A stretch of DNA of 64,000 nucleotides, taken from Streptomyces tuirus (lineage in GTDB: Bacteria; Actinomycetota; Actinomycetes; Streptomycetales; Streptomycetaceae). Below the pieces are notes generated by a model that had not been told where the DNA came from, ran no database searches, and saw nothing but the letters and a program-made list of their open reading frames with translations. The position numbers were made by a program, and so were the translations under genes. Location: assembly GCA_018195615.1 (NCBI GenBank), contig JAGTPG010000001.1, positions 620,001-684,000 of the forward strand, given 5' to 3'. The stretch's first letter is position 1; each line of letters starts with the position of its first letter. This document shows positions 1 to 10,868 of this stretch, in pieces.

Positions 1-146
1 GCGGCCTCCTCGAACGGGACCGGCTCCCCCGGGGCCTGCCAGGCCTCGACCTCGAAGGGGACGGTGGCCGCGTAGATCGCGGTTTTGATGCGCTGATCGT
101 GGAGGCGCTGCACGCGCTCCTCGATACGGCGGCTTTCGTCGTGCAT
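1..146 (-). CDS. Alpha-mannosidase (GH38), N-terminal fragment
   Basis: Only the first 48 codons are inside the window; the gene continues off the left edge. The ATG at 146 has a GGAG ribosome site 7 nt upstream. The visible N-terminus (MHDESRRIEERVQRLHDQRI, then a VEAWQAPGEP stretch) resembles the start of actinobacterial GH38 alpha-mannosidases, which are cytosolic and cleave alpha-mannosides. No catalytic residue is visible, so the assignment rests on resemblance and on context: it follows the GH4 gene by 53 bp on the same strand and belongs to the sugar locus to its right. Confidence 0.6.
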   Translation of the reverse strand, partial: MHDESRRIEERVQRLHDQRIKTAIYAATVPFEVEAWQAPGEPVPFEEA

Positions 147-199
147 GAGATGTCTCCAGGAAGCGGGAAGCCGGGGGGAAAGCGCTTACCGAACGGTGC

Positions 200-1537
200 T
201 CACCTAAGGTACGCGAGCCCGGGGTGGACCTCGGTGTAGCCCTCGACCAGCCTGCGGGCCACGTTGACGGAGTCGACGAGCGGGTGCAGCGCGAAGGCCT
301 TCACGGCCGTGGCGCGGGAGCCGGAGTCGGCCGCGGCCAGCACCTCGCGCTCGACCGCCTTGACCGCGCAGACCAGGCCGGTGGCGTGGTCGGGCAGCGG
401 GTCCACCGTGACCGGGTGCGCGCCGTTGGCGTCGACCAGGCACGGGACCTCGATGACGGCGTCCGTGTCCAGGACCGACAGAGTGCGCTGGTTGCGGACG
501 TTGAGGATCAGGGTCGTGCGCTCGTCCCGGGCGATCGCCCGCATCAGCGCGAGGGCGACCTTCTCGTAGCCGCCGGACAGGTCGTCCTCGTCGCGTTCGC
601 CCGCGCCCGCGGTCTCGCGGTTCTCGGCCATGTAGGTGGCCTCGCGCTCGGCGCGGGTGTCGTCCCAGACCTTCCACGCGGGGGCGTCCGGGTTGGCCAT
701 CTCGGCGTAGAAGCGGGCCTGCTGGTCGTGCAGGAAGGCGCCGCGGGTCTTCTCGGCCTGCTGGTAGGCGCGGACGGCTTCCCGGTTGAAGTAGTAGTAG
801 TGCAGGTACTCGTTGGGGATCGCGCCGAGGGACCGGAGCCAGTCCACGCCGAAGAGCTTGCCCTCCTCGAAGGAGCCGAGCAGGTCGGAGTCGGCGAGCA
901 GGCGCGGGAGCTCGTCCCGGCCGGCGACGCGCAGGCCGCGCACCCAGCCGAGGTGGTTGAGGCCGACGTAGTCGATCCACGCCTCCTTCGGGTTCGCGCC
1001 GAGCACCCGGGCGATGCGGCGGCCGAGGCCGACCGGGGAGTCGCAGATGCCGATGACGCGGTCGCCGAGGTGGCGGGACATGGCCTCGGTGACCAGGCCG
1101 GCCGGGTTGGTGAAGTTGATGACCCACGCGTCGGGCGCGAGCCGGGCCACCCGCCGTGCGATGTCCACGGCGACCGGGACGGTGCGCAGGCCGTAGGCGA
1201 TACCGCCGGCGCCGACCGTCTCCTGGCCGAGGACGCCCTCGGCCAGGGCCACGCGTTCGTCGTTCGCCCGGCCCTCGAGGCCGCCCACCCGGATCGCGGA
1301 GAACACGAAGTCGGCCCCGCGCAGCGCCTCGTCCAGGTCGGTCGTGGCGCTCACCTCGGGTGCGTCCGGGACTCCGGCCGCCTGCTCGGCGAGGACACGT
1401 GTCACCGCCGACAGCCTGGCGGCGTCCAGATCGTGCAGGACGACGTGCGTCACCCGGCCCTCGGCGTGGTCCTGGAGGAGCGCCCCGTACACCAGCGGCA
1501 CGCGGAATCCTCCGCCGCCCAGAATCGTCAGTTTCAC
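200..1537 (-). CDS. GH4 family glycosidase (6-phospho-glycosidase-like)
   Basis: A 445-residue NAD- and metal-dependent glycosidase of family GH4. The GTG at 1537 is chosen because GGAGG lies just upstream and translation then begins MKLTILGGGGFRVP, the family dinucleotide-binding start; an in-frame extension to 1603 is possible but lacks this logic. Family marks: FTNPAG at 142-147, the metal-site motif ICDSP at 164-168 (Cys165) and GLNHLGW at 192-198. GH4 enzymes cleave by NAD-dependent oxidation and elimination and act in the cytosol on glycosides or phospho-glycosides. The CDSP signature does not plainly match one substrate class, so the substrate is open. It lies downstream of the DeoR regulator and upstream of GH38, facing away from the kinase and ABC importer. 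Confidence 0.85.
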   Translation of the reverse strand: MKLTILGGGGFRVPLVYGALLQDHAEGRVTHVVLHDLDAARLSAVTRVLAEQAAGVPDAPEVSATTDLDEALRGADFVFSAIRVGGLEGRANDERVALAEGVLGQETVGAGGIAYGLRTVPVAVDIARRVARLAPDAWVINFTNPAGLVTEAMSRHLGDRVIGICDSPVGLGRRIARVLGANPKEAWIDYVGLNHLGWVRGLRVAGRDELPRLLADSDLLGSFEEGKLFGVDWLRSLGAIPNEYLHYYYFNREAVRAYQQAEKTRGAFLHDQQARFYAEMANPDAPAWKVWDDTRAEREATYMAENRETAGAGERDEDDLSGGYEKVALALMRAIARDERTTLILNVRNQRTLSVLDTDAVIEVPCLVDANGAHPVTVDPLPDHATGLVCAVKAVEREVLAAADSGSRATAVKAFALHPLVDSVNVARRLVEGYTEVHPGLAYLR

Positions 1538-1618
1538 CGGGTTCCTCCGATTCGGCAGGCCGCGCGCGACACGCTGTGAGAGCCGGGCACGCGCCACCTC
1601 CATGAACTCGCTTCAAGA

Positions 1619-1642
1619 GCCCGGGCCGGTTCCGGCCCGGCT
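1619..1642. terminator. GC-rich hairpin between DeoR and GH4 genes
   Basis: CCGGGCCGG at 1621-1629 is followed after TT by its exact complement at 1632-1640. There is no T-tract. It lies in the 190-bp gap between the regulator and the GH4 gene, so it may terminate or attenuate the regulator transcript. Confidence 0.35.
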
Positions 1643-1726
1643 GGTGTCGAGGGGGTAAGACCTCGCTGTTCTCCGCGCGGCGGGACGACCTGTGCCAGGA
1701 ATCCCCCGCCCCGGCTGGAGGAGGGT

Positions 1727-2511
1727 TCATGTCTGCACCCTTCCCGCCACGACGACCTCGACGCCCGCCTCCTGCAAGGAGGCCCGCGTCACCGTGTCGA
1801 CCGGCTCGTTCGTCACCACCACGTCCAGGTCCTCGGGCCGCAGACCTTCGCCATCCCGTGCCCCGGGAACTTCGCCGCGTCGGCGAGCAGCACGACCTTG
1901 TCACCGGCCTTGATCATGGCGCGTTTGACCGGCACCTCCACGACCGTCGTGTCCATGACCTGCCCGCCGGGCCGCACGCCGCTGGTGCCGAGGAAGAGCC
2001 AGTCGGCATGCAGCTGGCGCAGGTTGTCCTCGGTGAGGAAACCGACCAGGGAGCGGTACTCGCGGCGGACCATGCCGCCGAGCAGGACCAGCTCGATGCC
2101 CTCGTCGTCGGCGAGTTCCTCGTAGACCACCAGGTTGCTGGTGATCACGGTGAGCCGGCGGCCGTGCAGCTGCCGGGCCAGGCGGTAGGCGGTCGTCCCG
2201 ATGTCCAGCAGCACCGACTGACCGTCGCTGATCATCGCCGCGGCACGCTCCGCTATGGCGTCCTTCTCGGAGACGCGCATTTCGGCGACCTCGGCGAAGG
2301 GCTGGTCGCCCTCCTCGACCACGGCGCCGCCGTGCACACGGGTGAGCAGTCCGTCTTCTTCCAGTTTGACCAGGTCACGCCTGATGGTGGCGGGGCTCAC
2401 GCCCAGCTGCTCTGAGAGGTCGGTCACGGCCGCGGGCCCGCCGGCGCGCAGGGCCCGCAGGATGAGTTGGTGTCGTCGTTCTGCCAGCACGGCCGGAACA
2501 CTACTCGTCAT
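1727..2511 (-). CDS. DeoR/GlpR-family transcriptional regulator (frameshifted near C-terminus)
   Basis: A repressor of sugar-catabolic genes. The N-terminal DeoR helix-turn-helix covers about residues 8-62 (VTDLSEQLGVSPATIRRDL, then LTRVHGGAV). The effector-sensing domain follows, with LLDIGTTAYRLA and ITSNLVVYEEL. The reading frame breaks after MAKVCGP, near 1831-1838; restoring one G gives EDLDVVVTNE and an uninterrupted, family-typical C-terminus ending at the TGA at 1727. Without the correction the frame ends at 1813. The ATG at 2511 is preferred; a TTG two codons upstream (2517) is also possible. It sits between the GH4 gene and the divergent kinase/ABC operon and is the obvious candidate to control both, sensing a phosphorylated sugar as is usual in the family. 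Confidence 0.82.
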
Positions 2512-2517
2512 CTTCAA

Positions 2518-2592
2518 TCATTTCCATGCTCACTTCTGCTCGGGTATTGACCAATCTCTCGGAGCAGCGCACGATTCCGGTCACAGAAATGA
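2518..2592. promoter_or_regulatory. Divergent promoter region with inverted TCATTTC/GAAATGA half-sites
   Basis: TCATTTC at 2518-2524 and its exact complement GAAATGA at 2586-2592 bracket the 127-bp gap between the DeoR gene and the divergent kinase gene. This AT-rich stretch is the plausible control region. Assigning the half-sites to DeoR is inference from position only. Confidence 0.35.
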
Positions 2593-2638
2593 AGAGTTTT
2601 GACGATCTAGGTCGAAACTCGAGCGAGAGGACACCTCC

Positions 2639-3690
2639 GTGGATGACGACCGGCCCGATGTGCTGCTGACCGGGCTGCTCTTCTACGACCTCGTGCTCAC
2701 GGGGCTCGGCAAGCCCCCGACCCGGGCGAGGAGATCTGGACGACGGGCATGGGCTGCGGCCCGGGCGGCATCGCGAACCTCGCGGTGGCGGCCTCCCGCT
2801 TCGGCCTCAGCACCTCCCTGGCCACGGTGTTCGGCGACGACTTCTACGGCGAGCACTGCCGGGACGTCCTGTGCGACCAGGAAGGCGTCGACCTCTCGCT
2901 CTCCCGTACGGCGGACGACTGGCCGACCCCGGTCACCGTCTCCGTCGCCTACGGCCACGACCGTGCCCTGGTCACCCACGGCCAGGAACCGCCGTACTCG
3001 CAGGACGACCTGGTGCGCGACCCGCCCGAGGCGCGTACCGCCCTGGTGCACCTGGAGGCGCAGCCGCGCGACTGGCTCGCCAAGGCGGCCGCGAACGGCA
3101 CGCGGATCTACGCCGACGTCGGCTGGGACCCCACCCAGGAGTGGCCGACGGCCCTGCTGGAACAGCTCGCCCTGTGCCACGCCTTCCTGCCGAACGAGAC
3201 GGAGGCCATGGCCTACACCCGCACCGACAGCTCGGTGGCCGCGCTCGGCACGCTGTCCGAGCTGGTGCCGGTCGCCGTGGTCACCCGGGGCGGGGACGGC
3301 GCGATGGCCGTCGACCAGATCACCGGCGAGTACGCCGACGTGCCCGCCCTCGACGTGGCCGTGCTGGACGCGACGGGTGCCGGGGACGTCTTCGGCGCCG
3401 CGTTCGTCACCGCCTCGCTCGGCGACTGGCCGCTGGAGCAGCGGCTGCGGTTCGCGGTACTCGCGGCCGGCCTGTCCGTCCGGCACCACGGCGGGGCGCC
3501 GGCCGCCCCCGGCTGGTACGGCGTCGACCGCTGGTGGCGCTCCCTGACCGACCCCGAACTGAAGCGGTCCTACGGCTTCCTGGCCGACCGCATCCCGGCC
3601 GATGTCGGCCCGCCCGTGCAGTACGCCCCCGTCACCCCGCCGGCCCCTCACATGTCCGTCGGCCCACGCGCCTCCGAACGGCGGCACTGA
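2639..3690 (+). CDS. PfkB-family carbohydrate kinase (frameshifted)
   Basis: An ATP-dependent sugar kinase of the ribokinase/PfkB family, about 350 residues after repair. Translation starts at the GTG at 2639 behind GAGAGG. The frame breaks near 2722; adding one C turns the reading into TPGEEIWTTGMGCGPGGIANLA, which holds the conserved GG substrate-site element. The C-terminal signature DATGAGDVFGAAF supplies the anion hole and catalytic Asp. It is the first gene of the plus-strand operon, 44 bp before the ABC substrate-binding lipoprotein. It probably phosphorylates the imported sugar or glycoside; the substrate cannot be read from sequence. Confidence 0.85.
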
Positions 3691-3734
3691 TTCCCCATCC
3701 CTTCAGCACGTCACAGCAACAACAGGAGAGACCC

Positions 3735-5012
3735 GTGGACCTGTCCCGCAGAGGCTTCCTCCAGGCCGCCGCGCTCACCGCGGCCGCCTCCGGTCTGACC
3801 GTCGCATGCGGCAACGGCTCAGGATCGGCCGGCAGCAAGAACGGCAAGAACCTCACCTTGTGGTACTGGGGAGGCGCGCTCAGTGACAAGGTGGTCGCCG
3901 AGGCGAAGACGCACTTCGGCAAGGAGGTGAAGCTGACCGTCGCCTCGATCGGCGGCGACTTCAAGTCGAAGCTCGTCACGACCCTCTCGGCGGGCACCTC
4001 GGTGCCCGACATCACCGGCATCAAGGGCGAGGACATGGCGTCGTTCCTGCCCAACGCGAACCGCTTCCTCGACCTGAACGACCTGGGCTTCAAGGAGATC
4101 TCGTCCAAGTACCTGGACTGGAAGACCAAGCTCGCCCGGACCGAGGACGGCAAGCAGATCGGTTTCCCGATCGACATCGGCCCCACCGCGCTCTTCTACC
4201 GTGCGGACCAGTTCGACAAGGCCGGGCTGCCCACCGACCCCGACAAGGTCGCAGCCGAGGCCGGGACCTGGGAGGACTACTTCGCCCTCGGCGTCGAGCT
4301 GCGCAAGAAGCTGCCCGGCACCTACCTGATCAACAACATCAGCTCGGTGTTCGACATGGCGGTCGGGCAGGGCACCGAGCGGTTCATCGACAGGGACAAC
4401 CGCTTCATCGGCGACCAGGACCACATCCGCAAGGCGTGGACCACGGCGGTCCGCCCCTACACCCTCGGTCTCGACGCCAAGATCAACGACAACAGCTGGA
4501 ACGCCGCCATCGGCAAGAACCTGACCACCGAACTCGGCGCGGCCTGGCACGCGCTGGACATCGAGCAGGCGGCCCCGAACACCAAGGGCAAGTGGCGGGT
4601 CTGCGCGATGCCCGGCGGACCGGCCAACCAGGGCGGCTCCTACCTGGCCCTGCCCAAGCAGTGCCGGAACCCCGAAGAGGCGTTCAAGATCATCAGCTGG
4701 ATCCTCAGCCCGGAGAACGACGCCCGCGGCTTCGCCGACGCCGCCATCTTCCCCGCCGCGCCGGCGGCGTACTCCATGCCGGCCATGACGGGCGGCGACC
4801 CCTTCTTCGGCGGGCAGAAGGTCATCGAGGTGTTCGGCCCGGCCGCCAAGGCCATCCCGGCCAGCTACGAAGCACCCGCCGACGCCGCCGTCATGGCGCC
4901 TTACAAGACGGCGCTGACCAGCATCGAGGCCAAGGGCGTGAAGCCCGATGACGCCTGGCAGGACGCGGTCAGCCAGGCCAAGCAGATCGCCCGGCGACAG
5001 GGGGTGAAGTGA
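3735..5012 (+). CDS. ABC sugar transporter, substrate-binding lipoprotein
   Basis: A family-1 extracellular solute-binding protein of 425 residues. The start is the GTG at 3735, with AGGAGAG just upstream. The N-terminus has a twin-arginine motif (SRRGFLQ), a hydrophobic stretch and a lipobox-like TVAC, so it is exported and anchored as a lipoprotein after Cys processing. The mature part begins KNLTLWYWGG, typical of sugar-binding proteins, and contains the PDITGIKGEDMASFLP and YLALPKQ regions of the fold. The two permeases follow directly. No ATPase gene is present; Streptomyces importers of this class usually share the distant MsiK ATPase, so that is inferred here. Ligand probably an oligosaccharide or glycoside. 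Confidence 0.9.
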   Translation: MDLSRRGFLQAAALTAAASGLTVACGNGSGSAGSKNGKNLTLWYWGGALSDKVVAEAKTHFGKEVKLTVASIGGDFKSKLVTTLSAGTSVPDITGIKGEDMASFLPNANRFLDLNDLGFKEISSKYLDWKTKLARTEDGKQIGFPIDIGPTALFYRADQFDKAGLPTDPDKVAAEAGTWEDYFALGVELRKKLPGTYLINNISSVFDMAVGQGTERFIDRDNRFIGDQDHIRKAWTTAVRPYTLGLDAKINDNSWNAAIGKNLTTELGAAWHALDIEQAAPNTKGKWRVCAMPGGPANQGGSYLALPKQCRNPEEAFKIISWILSPENDARGFADAAIFPAAPAAYSMPAMTGGDPFFGGQKVIEVFGPAAKAIPASYEAPADAAVMAPYKTALTSIEAKGVKPDDAWQDAVSQAKQIARRQGVK

Positions 5013-5013
5013 G

Positions 5014-6021
5014 GTGACGTCACCTCCGGTCGCCGGTCCCGCCGCGGCGCCCCGGCGCCACGGCGGGCCGGGCCCGGCCCGCTTCCGCCCGCGGCGCACA
5101 CCGCCCGCGGGCGCTGTGCGGCCCCCACGTCGCAGGGTGTTGTCCTACTGGCGGCAGTACCTGGCGATCTCGCCCTTCTTCCTGATCTTCGGGGCCTTCT
5201 CGTTCTTCCCGGTCTTCTATTCGCTGTACCTCGCCTTCCAGCGCTGGGACGGCATGGGCACCATGCAGTTCGTGGGTCTGGACCAGTTCCGGTTCCTGTG
5301 GGACGACCCGGTCTTCTGGATGTCGATCCGCAACACCCTGGTGATCTGGGTCCTGTCCACCGTCCCCACGCTGTTCGGCGCCCTGGTGCTGGCGACGCTG
5401 CTGCACTCGGTGCGGCGTTTCAAGGGCTTCTACCGCATCGCCCTCTACATACCGAACGTCACCTCGATCGTCGCCGTGTCGATCTTCTTCGGCGCGGTGT
5501 TCAGCAACAACTTCGGCCTGGTCAACGCGGTCCTGGGCGTGGTCGGCATCTCACCCGTGCCGTGGCTGAGCAACCCGTGGCTGATCAAACTGGTCATCGC
5601 GCTGCTGATGACCTGGATGTGGACCGGCTACAACATGATCATCTACCTGGCCGGCCTCCAGGCCATCCCCACACAGATCTACGAGGCGGCCAAGCTGGAC
5701 GGCGCCGGGCCGGTCCGCACGTTCTTCCAGATCACCATGCCGATCATGCGGCCCATCATCTTGTTCACCGTCGTCATCTCGACCATCAACGGCCTGCAGA
5801 GCTTCAGCGAACCCCAGGTCCTGTTCGGCAGCAACGCCGCCAACCCGAACCTCGGCGGCCCGGGCCAGGCGGGCCTGACCACGTTGCTGTACTTCTACCA
5901 GTCGGCTTTCGTCAACAACGACTACGGCTACGGCGCGGCCATCGTGTGGGCCTTCTTCGTACTGATCATGGTGCTGGTCGTCGTCAACTGGCGCATCGTC
6001 CAGCGCGGGAGGAAGTCATGA
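5014..6021 (+). CDS. ABC sugar transporter permease (MalF-type)
   Basis: An inner-membrane permease of 335 residues with six predicted membrane helices. A proline/arginine-rich N-terminal extension of about 40 residues precedes the first helix (YLAISPFFLIFGAFSFF). The coupling loop for the ATPase is clear: EAAKLDGAGPVRTFFQITMP. The GTG start at 5014 lies one base after the stop of the binding-protein gene, and its stop overlaps the next ATG, so the three genes are translationally coupled. Confidence 0.92.
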   Translation: MTSPPVAGPAAAPRRHGGPGPARFRPRRTPPAGAVRPPRRRVLSYWRQYLAISPFFLIFGAFSFFPVFYSLYLAFQRWDGMGTMQFVGLDQFRFLWDDPVFWMSIRNTLVIWVLSTVPTLFGALVLATLLHSVRRFKGFYRIALYIPNVTSIVAVSIFFGAVFSNNFGLVNAVLGVVGISPVPWLSNPWLIKLVIALLMTWMWTGYNMIIYLAGLQAIPTQIYEAAKLDGAGPVRTFFQITMPIMRPIILFTVVISTINGLQSFSEPQVLFGSNAANPNLGGPGQAGLTTLLYFYQSAFVNNDYGYGAAIVWAFFVLIMVLVVVNWRIVQRGRKS

Positions 6022-6866
6022 CCGCAGTGGTCAAGAGGCGGTCACGGCGACCCAAGGGTCTGACCGCGCACATCGTCCTCGGTCTGGCCGTGCTCATCTC
6101 GGTCTTCCCGTTCGTGTGGACGATCGTCATGGCGACGAACACGACCCAGGACATCTACAAGAGCCCGCCGAAGCTGACCTTCGGTTCCCATCTGCTGGAG
6201 AACATCCGGCACGTGCTCGACACCATCGACTTCTTCGGGTCGATGCTCAACACGGTCATCGTCGCGTCCGTCACCACCGTCCTGGTCCTGTTCGTCGACT
6301 CCCTGGCGGCCTTCGCCTTCGCCAAGTTCGACTTTCCCGGACGCAAGGTGCTGTTCGCCACGCTGGTGGGCTTCATGATGCTGCCCCTTCAGCTGGCCGT
6401 CCTGCCGCAGTTCATCCTCATGTCCGACATCGGCTGGGTCGGCACGCTCAAGGCGCTGGTCCCGCCCGCACTCGCCAACGCCTTCGGCATCTTCTGGCTG
6501 CGCCAGTACGTCGAGAACGGCGTGCCGGACGAACTCCTCGACGCCGCGCGCATCGACGGCGCCGGGTTCTTCCGCCAGTACTGGAACATCGTGCTGCCGA
6601 TGATCAAGCCGGCGCTGTCCTTCCTCGCCATCTACGCCTTCGTCGGCGCCTGGAACGACTACATCTGGCCGCTCGTCGTACTCACCGACCCCAGCCACCT
6701 CACCCTCCAGGTGACGCTCGCCCAGCTCCACGTCGGCCACACCACCGACTACAGCATGGTCATGGCCGGCGTACTCATGGCGTCCATCCCGCTGGTCGTG
6801 GTCTTCACCATCTTCGCCCGCGGCTTCATCGCGGGCGCGACCGAGGGAGCGGTGCAGGGCAGCTGA
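6018..6866 (+). CDS. ABC sugar transporter permease (MalG-type)
   Basis: The second permease, 282 residues. Its ATG at 6018 overlaps the previous stop (ATGA), with GGAGGAAG upstream. Six membrane helices and the conserved coupling motif DAARIDGAGFFRQYWNIVLP near residue 175 identify the CUT1-type partner subunit. The late segment YAFVGAWNDYIWPLVV is also characteristic. It pairs with the upstream permease to form the channel for the lipoprotein-delivered sugar. A strong hairpin follows at 6893, so this may end one transcription unit. Confidence 0.92.
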   Translation: MTAVVKRRSRRPKGLTAHIVLGLAVLISVFPFVWTIVMATNTTQDIYKSPPKLTFGSHLLENIRHVLDTIDFFGSMLNTVIVASVTTVLVLFVDSLAAFAFAKFDFPGRKVLFATLVGFMMLPLQLAVLPQFILMSDIGWVGTLKALVPPALANAFGIFWLRQYVENGVPDELLDAARIDGAGFFRQYWNIVLPMIKPALSFLAIYAFVGAWNDYIWPLVVLTDPSHLTLQVTLAQLHVGHTTDYSMVMAGVLMASIPLVVVFTIFARGFIAGATEGAVQGS

Positions 6867-6892
6867 GCAGGTTTTCAGACGCCCGGAAGGGA

Positions 6893-6912
6893 CGCGCCCC
6901 GAAAGGGGCGCG
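6893..6912. terminator. GAAA-loop hairpin of a Streptomyces-type dispersed intergenic repeat
   Basis: CGCGCCCC at 6893-6900 pairs perfectly with GGGGCGCG at 6905-6912 around a GAAA loop, 26 bp after the permease stop. It runs on into GGGGAACTGCGCGACCAGCC (6908-6930 region), a sequence I recognise as recurring between genes in many Streptomyces genomes. It may terminate or trim the ABC transcript and could make expression of the downstream phosphodiesterase partly independent. Confidence 0.6.
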
Positions 6913-6994
6913 GGGAACTGCGCGACCAGCCACAGCGGGCGCGCACCCAAGAACCGACGGTCGGTCCCGAGCTCTTGGACGAGAGGGGTAGGCA

Positions 6995-7875
6995 GTGCCA
7001 GACGCACACGGCAAGGTGCTGGTCGTCGGCATGGACGGCCTGCGCTACGACCGACTGACCCGCTGCTCCGCCACCGCACGGGTCCTGCACGGCCTGATGA
7101 CCGGCGGAGCCCACGGCACCAGTCTGCTGCCCTACGGCCGGGCCGAGGACGGGCCGTCGGCCGGCCCGGCCTACACCGACTCCGGACCCGGCTGGTCGAG
7201 CGTGCTGACCGGGGTGTGGCCCGACCGGCACGGGGTGACCGGCAACGACTTCCTCGGCGCCGACTACGCCCGCCACCCCGACTTCCTCAGCCGCGCCGCC
7301 ACCGCCCGGCCCGGTCTGCGCACGGCGGCGGTGGTGTCCTGGCCGGAGCTGGTCGACCGGGGCGTCCTCGGCGCCGCCATCGGCCGGCGGGTGTCCTACG
7401 ACGGCGAATCCGACGGCTACGCGACCGCGGACCGCCAGGTCGCCCGGACCGCCGCACGCTGGCTCACCGAGGACGACCCGGATGTCCTGTTCGTGTACTT
7501 CGGCGCCACCGACGAGGCGGGCCACGCCACCGGCCCCCTCTCCCCCGCCTACGACCGGGCCCTCCTCGCCCAGGACGCCCACCTCGGGCGGCTCCTCGCG
7601 GCGATCGACGCGCGGCACGCCCAGGAGCACTGGACCGTGCTGGTCACCACGGACCACGGCCACCTCGACACCGGCGGACACGGCGGCGACACCCGTGCCG
7701 AACAGGAGGTCTTCGTCATCCTCGCCGAGCCCGGCCTGCCCGGGGGCACCCGGCTCGACACGCCCCGCCTCGTCGACCTCGCCCCCACCGTCCTGGACCG
7801 TCTCGGCATCCCCGTCGACCCCGCCTGGGGCCTGCAGGGCCGCGTCCTGCCCCGGCCCACAACTTCGGAATGGTC

Positions 7876-7879
<4 letters not shown>
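6995..7879 (+). CDS. Alkaline-phosphatase-superfamily phosphodiesterase, cytosolic
   Basis: A 294-residue type I phosphodiesterase/nucleotide-pyrophosphatase-like enzyme without a signal peptide. The GTG at 6995 has GAGAGG upstream. All superfamily metal and nucleophile elements are visible: the first Asp in VVGMDGLRYD (near 12), the nucleophile region GPGWSSVLTGVWPDRHGV (Ser or Thr, about 67-80), YFGATDEAGHATG (Asp and His) and TTDHGHLDTGGHGG (Asp-His and His). Such enzymes hydrolyse phosphodiesters or phosphomonoesters with two divalent metals. Its stop overlaps the start of the beta-galactosidase, so both are coupled; an imported phosphodiester-linked galactoside is an attractive but unproven substrate. 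Confidence 0.8.
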
Positions 7880-10806
<2,927 letters not shown>

Positions 10807-10868
10807 CACCCCCCTCTCCCGCCCTTCCCCTTCACCTTCATCTCCCTCTGTCACTTCATGGAGCACAC

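Noticed and set aside
204..1904. Very long Arg/Pro/Gly-rich open frames opposite or out of phase with real genes, such as this one
   Set aside because: They are shadow frames produced by high GC third positions and show no domain sequence.
200..3690. PTS-linked phospho-glucosidase system
   Set aside because: No EII, HPr or PTS regulatory domain is present; uptake is by an ABC importer.
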